Shown piece by piece: positions 17,430-25,927 of a DNA stretch of 54,804 bases (position 1 is the stretch's first letter; every line of letters starts with the position of its first letter). Under the pieces are notes generated by a model, which did no database searches, was not told the origin of the DNA, and saw only the letters and a list, made by a program, of their open reading frames with translations. A program made the position numbers and the translations under genes. Source of the DNA: BJGN01 sp041159865 (lineage in GTDB: Bacteria; Bacteroidota; Bacteroidia; Chitinophagales; Saprospiraceae); contig JBEAXK010000096.1 of assembly GCA_041159865.1 (NCBI GenBank), forward strand, positions 1 through 54,804. Direction: 5' to 3'.

Positions 17430-19487
17430 TTATTTTTTCATTCCAGGAGAATAAATGCGTTCTGCCTGCGCCATTACTTTTTGTTTGTCCAAATACATAG
17501 GTTTCGTTTTTTGTGCTAAAAAGAGAGGAACCTGGTCGGCAAAATGTGGGCTATCTGGATGGGAAGATGCGCCATAAGTATTGACTGTTTCGATAATGGG
17601 TAATTCATTTTTTGGGAATTTCACCAACATAACATAGGCATCACCCCCTACAATTTTTCTTTTTCCACCTTCATAAGGGCGACTCCATTGAGGAGCAAGT
17701 AAATCGGGTAAACCACCTACGGGAAATTCATCTTTTCCCCTAACCAGTTTTTGAATATCACCCAAGGATAAATCTATTTTCCCAAAATTATCCAGCATAT
17801 ATTTTTTTGCATAGGCTAATGCCTGAATGCCCTCCTCCTTAGTTATAGGTCTGGCTGCCTGACCCCTTAAGGCTTTAGCTAAGTATTCATACACTAACAT
17901 AAAAGCAGCAGCTCCTTTACTTTCTGCTGTCCCTTTATAATCCCATGATTTTAGGATATTTAAAAGGGTATTCATTTGATTATCGTCCCCATTTTCCAAA
18001 TAAAAAAGAGAATCAAGCTGATACATAAAAGTCAGTTTTTCAGGGTATTGTCTGTCAAATTTAATGTCTTTAAATGTTTGAAAATCAATTTTCGGCGTCG
18101 ATTCAAATCGTTGTCTAAATCGAATACTACGATTATTCTCCATAGTCTCCCAACCATCTGCTGGCGAAAACTGAGTAACTTTTAAATTATCAGCACTTGC
18201 GGTAGCAGAAAAAGGAGAATGATTTGTATTGAAAAGGAAGCCAGAAGCAGGATTTACATATTGGGGTAATGCCTGCAGAGGTCTAAATGTTGTCCAAAGG
18301 GTGGTGGAGGTATTTCCTGGCAAAGTTTCTTGCCAGTTCAAGTTGGCATCAACTTTTCTTACAGGCATTAATGCATTGTTAACATAAAAAATGGTGTCAT
18401 AACGGTCGGCATAAACAATATTGAACATAGATAAACCTTGAACGCTTAATGCTTTGTAAAAATCACTATAATTTTTGCCTTTATTCATCTGATACCACTG
18501 ATCCAGCGCTCTAATTTCCTGATTTGCCCCTAGCCTAACGGAAAATGCACCTTGTTCATTGATTAAGGTTGGACCATATTTACTGGAAAATACTTTTTTC
18601 GAAATGGGAATTGGCATCCCTTTTACGCGCAAAGGCACCTTTTTAATTTGTAATTTTTCCCAATTGCCGTCATATTTATAGTAATATTTCTTTTTCGGAT
18701 GCATTTCCAATTGAAAAATATCCATTCTGTCGCACAAATTAACGGTATGTGCCCATCCATAATGTTCATTTACACCATGTAAAATGCATGGACCTCCAGC
18801 CAGCAGGCCACCAAGAGCATTCCAGCCCTCTTCACTTTGGACATGGGCTTCATAAAAGGCTTCTGGTCCTTCATTGGGCTGATGCGCGTTTATAGCCAGA
18901 TAGGCTACTCCTTCGGTTGTTCTTGAAGGATGAACCGCAACACCGTTTGACCCCATTTTGTCGTAATCAATTAGCCATTTTACCTGGTTATTGAAAATCT
19001 GTTGCAGAGCCTGATCTCCTCCATTAAACTTTGTTAAAGCCAATACAGACGAAGCGATATATTCTTTCACCGTAATTGGGAAGACCTTTTTTACCAGCAC
19101 TTCTTCTGGATGGGCCTCTGCGTAATCATTAACTCCCTGCACGTAACCTGTGATTAGTTTGGTAAATTCAGGGGAGAGGGAATTCCATTTTGCCTCAGTG
19201 ACCTCTTTACATTGAAAAAAATCAAAGGCATAGTCAGCAGCAACCGCATTTTTCCCAAAAGCACGTCCCATTGCTTTTTTGGCAGGCAATGCAACCATTT
19301 GTAAACTGGCAAATTGGTCTTCGCAATATGCCCAGGCTAAACCATAGGATACTTCAGGATCTGTTTTAGCGAAAATATGTGGAATGCCGAAGCTATCGCG
19401 AACAATGGTGATTTTACTTGGATCAATTTGTCCAGATAAAGTATTTAAAAATAGTAAAAGGCAAAGAACAAAAGGAATCCGCATCAT
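17430..19487 (-). CDS. Penicillin-acylase-family N-terminal nucleophile hydrolase
   Basis: A 685-residue secreted amidase (signal peptide ending LSGQ). The family is made as one chain that cuts itself to expose an N-terminal Ser; here the GSNG motif places that Ser at about residue 180, followed by NAHQPNEGP where substrate-binding residues lie. The upstream alpha part contains RDSFGIPHIFA and GLAWAYCEDQF, typical of the family. Members cleave beta-lactam side chains, N-acyl-homoserine lactones, aculeacin and other acylated amines; the natural substrate here is unknown. It stands alone on the minus strand, convergent with modC and divergent from the DapA-like gene. ATG codons at the first two positions make the exact start ambiguous by one residue. 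Confidence 0.9.
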   Translation of the reverse strand: MMRIPFVLCLLLFLNTLSGQIDPSKITIVRDSFGIPHIFAKTDPEVSYGLAWAYCEDQFASLQMVALPAKKAMGRAFGKNAVAADYAFDFFQCKEVTEAKWNSLSPEFTKLITGYVQGVNDYAEAHPEEVLVKKVFPITVKEYIASSVLALTKFNGGDQALQQIFNNQVKWLIDYDKMGSNGVAVHPSRTTEGVAYLAINAHQPNEGPEAFYEAHVQSEEGWNALGGLLAGGPCILHGVNEHYGWAHTVNLCDRMDIFQLEMHPKKKYYYKYDGNWEKLQIKKVPLRVKGMPIPISKKVFSSKYGPTLINEQGAFSVRLGANQEIRALDQWYQMNKGKNYSDFYKALSVQGLSMFNIVYADRYDTIFYVNNALMPVRKVDANLNWQETLPGNTSTTLWTTFRPLQALPQYVNPASGFLFNTNHSPFSATASADNLKVTQFSPADGWETMENNRSIRFRQRFESTPKIDFQTFKDIKFDRQYPEKLTFMYQLDSLFYLENGDDNQMNTLLNILKSWDYKGTAESKGAAAFMLVYEYLAKALRGQAARPITKEEGIQALAYAKKYMLDNFGKIDLSLGDIQKLVRGKDEFPVGGLPDLLAPQWSRPYEGGKRKIVGGDAYVMLVKFPKNELPIIETVNTYGASSHPDSPHFADQVPLFLAQKTKPMYLDKQKVMAQAERIYSPGMKK

Positions 19488-19589
19488 TATTTAAGTTATT
19501 TATTTCCAATATAGGAAAGTTATTAGAAGGGAACAGATAAAAATTATTAATTTTAAAATTATTTAACGATTCCTAAAATCCTTATTAAA

Positions 19590-20504
19590 ATGGCAGTTTC
19601 CTGGAAGGGTATTTTTCCCGCTATAACAACGAAGTTTACATCTCAAAATGGTTTAGATTTAGCCTTATTTAAAAAAAATCTAAACGCTCAATTACAAGCG
19701 GGTATAAACGGTGTTGTCTTAGGAGGAACCTTAGGTGAAGCAAGTGTGTTAACCAATGAGGAAAAGGAAATTCTGGTAAAGGAAACACTGTTATTTGTTG
19801 ATGAAAAAGTGCCCGTTATCATAAATATTGCGGAAGGAAGTACGCAAATTGCAGTTGAACTGGCGCAAAAAGCTGCCCTTTGGGGCGCACAAGGACTTAT
19901 GCTACTTCCACCCATGCGTTACAAATCAGATGATAGAGAAACAGTTCAATATTTTAAAGATATAGCTGAAAGTACAGATTTGCCGATCATGATTTATAAT
20001 AATCCGGTAGATTATAAAATCGATGTAACCATTGATATGTTTTCAGAATTGGTTGCTGTTTCAAATATTCAGGCAATAAAAGAATCTACCAGGGATGTTA
20101 CCAATGTTACCCGTCTTCGGAATGCCTTTGGAAACCGTTTCCATATTTTATGTGGCGTGGATACCCTGGCTTTAGAAGAACTGGTATTGGGTGCCGATGG
20201 TTGGGTTGCAGGCCTGGTTTGCGCTTTTCCTGCCGAAACTGTTGCTATTTTTAAGTTGGTAAAAGCGGGTAGACTGGAAGAAGCTATCGCTATTTATAGA
20301 TGGTTTATGCCTTTGTTGGAACTGGATATTCATCCGAAATTAGTTCAATATATTAAATTGGCAGAATCAAAAACAGGTATTGGTTCAGAAATTGTCAGAA
20401 AGCCAAGATTAATTTTGGAAGGATCTGAACGACTAAGAATTGAAAAAATAATTGATGACGGTATAAAAAACAGACCTGTCCTTCCTGATTATTTACATTT
20501 ATAA
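19590..20504 (+). CDS. DapA/NanA-superfamily aldolase or dehydratase
   Basis: A 304-residue class I aldolase-fold protein of the dihydrodipicolinate synthase superfamily. The GGTLGEASVL motif (near 45-54) corresponds to GTTGE, Tyr136 lies in IYNNPVDY, and the Schiff-base Lys164 is in AIKEST. These make it catalytically intact. True DapA is usually shorter (about 292 residues) and sits with lysine genes; here there is no such context, so a keto-acid lyase or dehydratase for sugar acids, hydroxyproline or sialic-acid-like substrates is as likely. It is monocistronic by spacing: 102 bases from the divergent acylase and 175 bases before the ABC gene. Confidence 0.88.
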   Translation: MAVSWKGIFPAITTKFTSQNGLDLALFKKNLNAQLQAGINGVVLGGTLGEASVLTNEEKEILVKETLLFVDEKVPVIINIAEGSTQIAVELAQKAALWGAQGLMLLPPMRYKSDDRETVQYFKDIAESTDLPIMIYNNPVDYKIDVTIDMFSELVAVSNIQAIKESTRDVTNVTRLRNAFGNRFHILCGVDTLALEELVLGADGWVAGLVCAFPAETVAIFKLVKAGRLEEAIAIYRWFMPLLELDIHPKLVQYIKLAESKTGIGSEIVRKPRLILEGSERLRIEKIIDDGIKNRPVLPDYLHL

Positions 20505-20679
20505 TAACTACAGAAGGTATTTTTTTCTTTCAGGTATGATGTATTCTTTAAACATGATTTATCGGGCTTATGTAGTTTAACATCAGCCTATATGTTCGTT
20601 TGCTTTTAGAGGCAACTAAATGTCAAAACGTAATGTTTAAAAGTAACTTTAAAAAATTCATCCTGGTAAAACCTTACTT

Positions 20680-22425
20680 ATGAAACCCAAAAAAGAAAGT
20701 AATGTGAGTTTGAAATTTGTTTATCAAACTTTCATACATCCTCGCTTAAATAAATTATCTATTGGCCTCTTGCTTATTATAATAAGTAGATTAGCGAGTC
20801 TTATTTTACCAGGTGCCAGTAAATATCTAATAGATAATGTAATTCCTGAGAAAGATATACAGGGATTAGGCTGGTTGTTGGCGGCAGTCGTCATTGCTTT
20901 GATTATTCAATCCGTTACTTCCTATTTTTTGACCCAATTACTCAGTGTAGAGGGTCAATATCTGATTTCTCAATTAAGAGTAAAAGTGCAAAAACATATT
21001 ATACAACTTCCAGTTCGATATTTTGATAATGTGAAAACAGGCGAACTGGTTTCCCGTATCATGAATGATGTGGAAGGAGTGCGAAATATTGTAGGAACAG
21101 GCCTCGCTCAAATGATTGGAGGAGTCATTACGGCTGTCATTTGCTTATTTTTATTGGTAGCTATTAGTCCGCTCTTAACTTTATATGTTTTAGTCCCAGT
21201 TGTCATTTTTGGATTAATTTCACTAAAGGCTTTTGGTAAAATTCGGCCTATTTTTAGAGCCAGGGGAGTTATAAATGCGGAAGTTACCGGACGTTTAACC
21301 GAAACTTTAGGTGGCGTCAGGGTTATCAAAGGATTTAATGCGGAGCAACAGGAAATCGACACATTTGCCAGAGGCGTAGAGAAATTATACCAAAATGTTA
21401 AGGCAAGTCTCACAGCAACCAGTTTTGTTACCAGTGCAGCAACCCTTCTATTAGGATTAGCTTCCGCAGGAATCATGGGTTTAGGTGGTTATTTGATCAT
21501 GTCGAATCAGTTAACTTTTGGTGATTTTCTTGCATTTACCCTTTATTTAGGTTTTTTAATTGCACCTATTGTTCAAATGAGTAATATAGGCAGTCAATTA
21601 ACAGAGGCTGTTGCAGGATTAGACAGAACAGAGGAAATTATGCGTTTGCCACTGGAAGCGAATGAGGAGGTTCGAAATGTTTTGTTAGACAGGATAATTG
21701 GAGATATACACTTTAAAGACGTTAGTTTTGCTTACGACCAAGGTAAAGAGGTAGTGAAAAATATTACTTTTCATGCACCACCAGGCTCAGTTACTGCATT
21801 AGTTGGAACTTCGGGATCTGGCAAATCGACCATTGCGGGTCTCGCCGCTACTTTTTTAAATCCTGATTCTGGGGTAATAACCATTGATGGGATCGATTTA
21901 AGTACAATTCGCTTGAGTAGTTTTAGAAGTCAACTTGGTGTTGTTTTACAAGATGATTTCCTTTTTGAAGGAAGTATCAAGGATAATATATTGTTTTCCA
22001 GACCTTATGCCACAGCAGAAGAATTAAAGGACGCCGTGCACGCAGCACATGTTCACGAATTTACAGACCGTTTTGAAGACGGACTGGACACTTTGATTGG
22101 AGAAAGAGGTGTAAAATTATCAGGGGGACAAAGACAAAGAATTGCCATAGCAAGAGCTATTTTAGCTAATCCACGCGTATTAATTCTAGATGAAGCAACC
22201 TCAAATCTGGACACAGAAAGTGAGTCTCTCATCCAGGAAAGTTTAAAAAGACTGATGGAAGGCAGGACAACTTTTGTTATCGCCCATAGATTAAGTACCA
22301 TTAGACAAGCATCTCAAATATTGGTAGTGGAAAAAGGAAATATTGTAGAAAGAGGTACTCATGATGATTTAATAAAATTGGAGGGCCGTTATTATTCTCT
22401 ATACACTTATCAGGCGAGAATTTAA
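20680..22425 (+). CDS. ABC transporter with fused permease and ATPase (MsbA-like exporter)
   Basis: A 581-residue half-transporter that should dimerise. Residues about 20-320 hold six transmembrane helices of the type I exporter fold, with the cytoplasmic segment YFDNVKTGELVSRIMNDVEGVR. The nucleotide-binding domain has Walker A GTSGSGKST (about 374-382), signature LSGGQRQR near 479 and Walker B VLILDEATSNLD near 499. Substrates of such exporters include lipids, drugs and peptides; nothing here decides. The gene stands alone: 175 bases upstream hold no gene, and 205 bases follow before the dioxygenase gene, where a promoter-like box appears. Confidence 0.94.
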   Translation: MKPKKESNVSLKFVYQTFIHPRLNKLSIGLLLIIISRLASLILPGASKYLIDNVIPEKDIQGLGWLLAAVVIALIIQSVTSYFLTQLLSVEGQYLISQLRVKVQKHIIQLPVRYFDNVKTGELVSRIMNDVEGVRNIVGTGLAQMIGGVITAVICLFLLVAISPLLTLYVLVPVVIFGLISLKAFGKIRPIFRARGVINAEVTGRLTETLGGVRVIKGFNAEQQEIDTFARGVEKLYQNVKASLTATSFVTSAATLLLGLASAGIMGLGGYLIMSNQLTFGDFLAFTLYLGFLIAPIVQMSNIGSQLTEAVAGLDRTEEIMRLPLEANEEVRNVLLDRIIGDIHFKDVSFAYDQGKEVVKNITFHAPPGSVTALVGTSGSGKSTIAGLAATFLNPDSGVITIDGIDLSTIRLSSFRSQLGVVLQDDFLFEGSIKDNILFSRPYATAEELKDAVHAAHVHEFTDRFEDGLDTLIGERGVKLSGGQRQRIAIARAILANPRVLILDEATSNLDTESESLIQESLKRLMEGRTTFVIAHRLSTIRQASQILVVEKGNIVERGTHDDLIKLEGRYYSLYTYQARI

Positions 22426-22596
22426 GCTGGTTGGGAGAATCTGTTGATTTCTTAAAATGAAAGGGAGTATCAAACGCTGACATTTTAATACGGCTCATTA
22501 AAATAGCCTCAGAGGGATTATATTTATTCTGCTCAAAATGGCCTTCCTGGAACAATTATTTGCCAAAAAATTAAAGAAAAGAATTTAAATCTATGT

Positions 22597-22604
22597 TAAT
22601 TTTG
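22597..22604 (+). promoter_or_regulatory. Candidate -7 promoter box of the dioxygenase operon
   Basis: TAATTTTG matches TAnnTTTG and lies 26 bases before the ATG at 22631. The nearest TTTG (22559-22562) is 34 bases upstream, too far for a normal -33 element. Position and match make it the best promoter candidate in the 205-base gap after the ABC gene; the rest of that gap shows no gene or hairpin. Confidence 0.4.
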
Positions 22605-22630
22605 GTACCATAATAAATCAACGAGTTCAG

Positions 22631-23440
22631 ATGAAAAAATCTTTAATCGATCAACCTTTTCAGGTTAGCCAGGAAGCTATTGCATTTTATCAGAAAAATA
22701 GATTCATTAAACTTAAAAATGTATTAGATGAAGAAACCCTGTCCTATTATGGAGAAGCGATTAGTAAAAAAGTAGAAGAGATTAATAAACAGGATAAACC
22801 CCTGGAGCAAAGAGATACTTATGGAAAGGCTTTTTTGCAGATTTTCAATCTTTGGAGAGAAGATGATATTTGTAAAGAGTTTGTACTTAGTAAAAGGCTT
22901 GGACATATTGCTACTCAGCTGTTGCAAACGGATGGAGTCCGTTTATATCACGATCAAGCCTTGTTTAAAGAAGCCAGAGGAGGTATAACCCCTTGGCATG
23001 CGGATCAATATTATTGGCCATTGGCCACTGATAAAACTATAACAGCATGGATCCCTTTACAAGAAGTACCTTTGGAAATGGGACCTTTGGAATTTAGTGC
23101 TGGTAGTCATGCCATTGTTGAAGGGAGAGAATTGGCCATTGGTGACGAAAGTGAACATAAAATCCAGCAGAGATTAAGAGTTACAGATTTTCAACATGTG
23201 ATTGAACCCTTTGATTTGGGTGAAGTAAGTTTTCATTCTGGTTGGGTTTTTCATAGGGCTGGTGCAAATGATACCGATAGGACTCGAAAAGTAATGACCA
23301 TGATTTATATGGACAGGGATATGAAATTGAAAGAACCTGAAAACGATAATCAAATAAACGACTGGAATACCTGGTGTCCAGGAGCTAAAATAGGGGAAAT
23401 TATTGCCTCACCCATTAATCCAGTTATATATTCTTTATGA
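22631..23440 (+). CDS. Fe(II)/2-oxoglutarate dioxygenase, phytanoyl-CoA dioxygenase family
   Basis: A 269-residue PhyH-type oxygenase. The iron ligands are visible as WHADQYYWP (His123, Asp125) and a distal His at 201 or 208 in FHSGWVFHRAG; the Arg needed for 2-oxoglutarate is in the following NDTDRTRKV. Such enzymes hydroxylate or oxidatively demethylate small substrates in the cytoplasm. No signal peptide is seen. The stop overlaps the ATG of the alcohol dehydrogenase gene by 4 bases (ATGA), so the two products are made together. The combination with a class-III-type dehydrogenase and an esterase suggests that the oxygenase releases an aldehyde. Confidence 0.9.
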   Translation: MKKSLIDQPFQVSQEAIAFYQKNRFIKLKNVLDEETLSYYGEAISKKVEEINKQDKPLEQRDTYGKAFLQIFNLWREDDICKEFVLSKRLGHIATQLLQTDGVRLYHDQALFKEARGGITPWHADQYYWPLATDKTITAWIPLQEVPLEMGPLEFSAGSHAIVEGRELAIGDESEHKIQQRLRVTDFQHVIEPFDLGEVSFHSGWVFHRAGANDTDRTRKVMTMIYMDRDMKLKEPENDNQINDWNTWCPGAKIGEIIASPINPVIYSL

Positions 23441-24549
23441 TTCAATGCAAGGGAGCCATAACGGATGGGAAAGGGCAATTTGCAATTCGTGAAATAGCCG
23501 TTGCCGACCCAAAAGGCGATGAAATTCTTGTTAAAATCAAAGCTGCAGGTATTTGCCATACAGACTGGGATTCCCAGTTTTGGGGAAAGCAACTTGTATT
23601 AGGTCATGAAGGAGCAGGAATTGTAGTTAAAACAGGAGAAAAGGTAACTACTGTTTCCATTGGTGATCCCGTAATGTTAAACTGGGCCATTCCTTGTTAT
23701 TTTTGTTTTCAGTGCCAACTTGGAAATCAGCATTTATGTGAATCCAACTCAGCGGTTACAGCAGGTAATAAACGAAGTGGGGGACATGCCACTTTTGAAA
23801 GTACCACCTCGGAAGGTATTCCAGTTGAACGCTCTTTTAGTTTGGGGACCCTGTCTGAATACACCCTTGTCAGAGAAGCTGCCTGTGTGAAAATAAACGT
23901 TGATATGCCTTTTTCTTCGGCCGCCATCATAGGGTGTGGGGTCATGACCGGATATGGTTCAGTAGTTCATGCTGCAAAAGTGAAACCTGGAAGTTCTGTC
24001 GTTGTTTTGGGCGTTGGAGGCGTTGGTCTTAATGTCATACAAGGTGCCCGTATTGCAGGTGCAAGGATGATTATAGCTGTGGATATAAATCCTGTAAAAC
24101 TGGAAATGTCCAAAATGTATGGTGCTACTCATTTTATTTTAGCAGATAAGGATGATTTTGGATTGGTACATGCAGCTCAGAATGTTAAAGACATGACGCA
24201 GCTTCGGGGAGCCGATTATGCTTTCGAATGTACCGCTATTCCGGCCTTGGGTGCTGCACCTTTAGCTATGATCCGACATGGGGGTATGGCAGTACAAGTA
24301 AGTGGTATTGAACAAGAAATAAAGATAGATATGAATCTTTTTGAATGGGATAAAATCTATTTAAATCCGCTGTATGGCAAAACTAAACCGCAAATAGATT
24401 TTCCGGTTCTTCAGGATTTATATCAGTCTGGGGTGTTAAAATTAGATGAGATGATTACATCAACTTACAAACTTGAAAATTTGGCAGAAGCCTTTATGGA
24501 TATGCATTCAGGCAAAAATGCCAAAGGGGTGGTTGTTTTTAACGATTAA
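23437..24549 (+). CDS. Zinc-dependent alcohol dehydrogenase, class III-like (MDR)
   Basis: A 370-residue medium-chain dehydrogenase. Catalytic zinc ligands are Cys40 (GICHTDWD) and His57-Glu58 (LGHEGAG); the structural zinc site is C87-x2-C90-x2-C93-x7-C101. The Rossmann motif GVGGVGLNVIQGA and the RSFSLGTLSEYTLV segment resemble class III (S-hydroxymethyl-thiol/formaldehyde) and aryl-alcohol dehydrogenases. It starts inside the dioxygenase stop and is followed 12 bases later by an esterase, a pairing that recalls the thiol-dependent formaldehyde pathway. Bacteroidota usually lack glutathione, so the thiol partner would differ. Substrate unproven. Confidence 0.9.
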   Translation: MIQCKGAITDGKGQFAIREIAVADPKGDEILVKIKAAGICHTDWDSQFWGKQLVLGHEGAGIVVKTGEKVTTVSIGDPVMLNWAIPCYFCFQCQLGNQHLCESNSAVTAGNKRSGGHATFESTTSEGIPVERSFSLGTLSEYTLVREAACVKINVDMPFSSAAIIGCGVMTGYGSVVHAAKVKPGSSVVVLGVGGVGLNVIQGARIAGARMIIAVDINPVKLEMSKMYGATHFILADKDDFGLVHAAQNVKDMTQLRGADYAFECTAIPALGAAPLAMIRHGGMAVQVSGIEQEIKIDMNLFEWDKIYLNPLYGKTKPQIDFPVLQDLYQSGVLKLDEMITSTYKLENLAEAFMDMHSGKNAKGVVVFND

Positions 24550-24561
24550 AACGCGCGCAAA

Positions 24562-25350
24562 ATGTCCTGTTTTTTTACCTTGGAAGAAGCTTTTTTAGAT
24601 CCATTTCAAATATTGACCGTGAAGAGTCCCGCTTTAAATAAAAGAGCAGATATCACTGTTTTTAATCCTAAAACAAAGGAAAATCATGGGAAATCTTTAC
24701 CTCTCGTTATTCTATTACATGGAGTTTATGGAAGTCACTGGTCCTGGTCTTTAAAAGGTAAGGCACATCAAATAGTACAAAAATTAATAGATGAAAATCG
24801 GGTGCGTCCTATGATATTAGCTATGCCATCAGACGGATTATTTGGCGATGGTAGTGGATATGTTCCACACAAAACGGAGAATTATGAAAAATGGATTGTT
24901 CAGGATGTAATCTTAGCGGTAAAGGAGAAAAACGAAAACATTGATAATTACTCGCCTGTTTTTATCACAGGATTATCTATGGGTGGTTTGGGTGCTCTTC
25001 GGTTAGGAGCAAAATATCCGGATGTATTTCGAGGATTTTCAGGATTGTCCTCCATAACGCATTTTGACCAAATGGCCTTGTTTTTAGAGGATTTTGAAAA
25101 TTTAAAGAATCAGGCTTTAGAACAAGATGGCGTTCTCGATTGGATGTTGCTAAATAAAAAGAGACTTTCAGCCTTTCGTTTTGATTGTGGAAGAGAGGAT
25201 TTATTGATTGAGCAAAACAGGTCTTTACACCAAGCTTTACTTGAAAATGAAATACCCCATATTTACGAAGAAAATGATGGAAAACATGAATGGGATTATT
25301 GGACGAAACATATTGAAAAATCCTTTGTATTTTTTGATAAACTAATATAA
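24562..25350 (+). CDS. Esterase D-type alpha/beta hydrolase
   Basis: A 262-residue serine hydrolase of the PF00756 esterase family. The oxyanion region is LLHGVYGSHWSW (51-62), the nucleophile Ser139 lies in GLSMGG, and a C-terminal His in GKHEWDYW supplies the triad, with Asp likely in DCGRED. No signal peptide. The family includes S-formylglutathione hydrolase and carbohydrate esterases. As the third gene of dioxygenase-dehydrogenase-esterase it could hydrolyse an S-formyl thiol or another acyl ester formed by the dehydrogenase. It converges on the channel-like gene. Confidence 0.88.
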   Translation: MSCFFTLEEAFLDPFQILTVKSPALNKRADITVFNPKTKENHGKSLPLVILLHGVYGSHWSWSLKGKAHQIVQKLIDENRVRPMILAMPSDGLFGDGSGYVPHKTENYEKWIVQDVILAVKEKNENIDNYSPVFITGLSMGGLGALRLGAKYPDVFRGFSGLSSITHFDQMALFLEDFENLKNQALEQDGVLDWMLLNKKRLSAFRFDCGREDLLIEQNRSLHQALLENEIPHIYEENDGKHEWDYWTKHIEKSFVFFDKLI

Positions 25351-25396
25351 AAAGATTCGTTGTATTCATATAATATACAATAAGTTACAAAGGAAA

Positions 25397-25753
25397 TTAT
25401 AAATCTTTTTCATCTGGTTCTACATGTAAAATATGCAACAGACGATGAATAATGGGAGCGAAAAATACGGCAGTAATACTTAAAAATGCGACACCACTAT
25501 ATAAAGCATATAATGAGGAAAATATTTTTGCGGCAGTCGAATGCATCTCAACAACTGGACCCATTCCTGTTAAAATCATGCAGGACATGTGAAAACTATC
25601 TAACCAGTTTAGTTGAGCAAAGTGTTGATAACCAAATGTTCCAATAGAAACTGAGATAACAATTAAGGCTAAGGTAAAAAGACCATAAACACTCATTCGA
25701 TAAAGAAAATGTGTTAAGGGTGGTACCTTTTGTCTTCGGTTTTCTAATTTCAT
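25397..25753 (-). CDS. Small two-TM pore-loop protein resembling a potassium channel, with an altered filter
   Basis: A 118-residue membrane protein with TM1 about 21-42, a re-entrant-like segment WLDSFHMSCMILTGMGPVVEM (50-70) and TM2 about 77-105, with charged ends. The order TM1 - pore helix - TM2 and the position of LTGMGPV match the place of the TVGYGD filter in two-TM potassium channels (Ion_trans_2 fold), but the filter itself is not conserved. I read it as a channel-derived protein of unknown transport ability; it could also be an unrelated two-TM protein. It is monocistronic, convergent with the esterase gene and divergent from the ThuA operon. Confidence 0.75.
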   Translation of the reverse strand: MKLENRRQKVPPLTHFLYRMSVYGLFTLALIVISVSIGTFGYQHFAQLNWLDSFHMSCMILTGMGPVVEMHSTAAKIFSSLYALYSGVAFLSITAVFFAPIIHRLLHILHVEPDEKDL

Positions 25754-25784
25754 AAGTTTAAGTTTTGCAAAAGAAATAACTATA

Positions 25785-25803
25785 GTTTACGTAGTTAGTA
25801 AAC
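25785..25803. promoter_or_regulatory. Inverted repeat in the channel/ThuA divergent gap
   Basis: GTTTAC and GTAAAC are separated by 7 bases, an arrangement common for TetR-type dimer sites. It lies 32 bases before the channel-like gene and 125 bases before the ThuA operon. No regulator gene is beside it. In AT-rich DNA a 6-bp repeat can occur by chance. Confidence 0.3.
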
Positions 25804-25927
25804 CACAAACGATTCTATGTGAAGGAACAAATTACATGCGTAATTTATCTATTATTTGCAAATTTTCGCTATTTTGAGTGACATTTAGGAAATTAGAAAT
25901 CTTGAATATTCACCTAATAACTTGTTT

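Noticed and set aside
24977..25369. 130-codon open frame antisense to the esterase gene
   Set aside because: It mirrors a well-supported gene, has no recognisable domain and is explained by codon use on the opposite strand.
25360..25380. Terminator between the esterase and channel-like genes
   Set aside because: TTGTAT and ATACAA form only a 6-bp AT-only stem without a T-run; too weak to call.
25922..25927. TTG start two codons before the ThuA gene ATG
   Set aside because: ATG at 25928 begins the signal peptide directly and needs no rare start.
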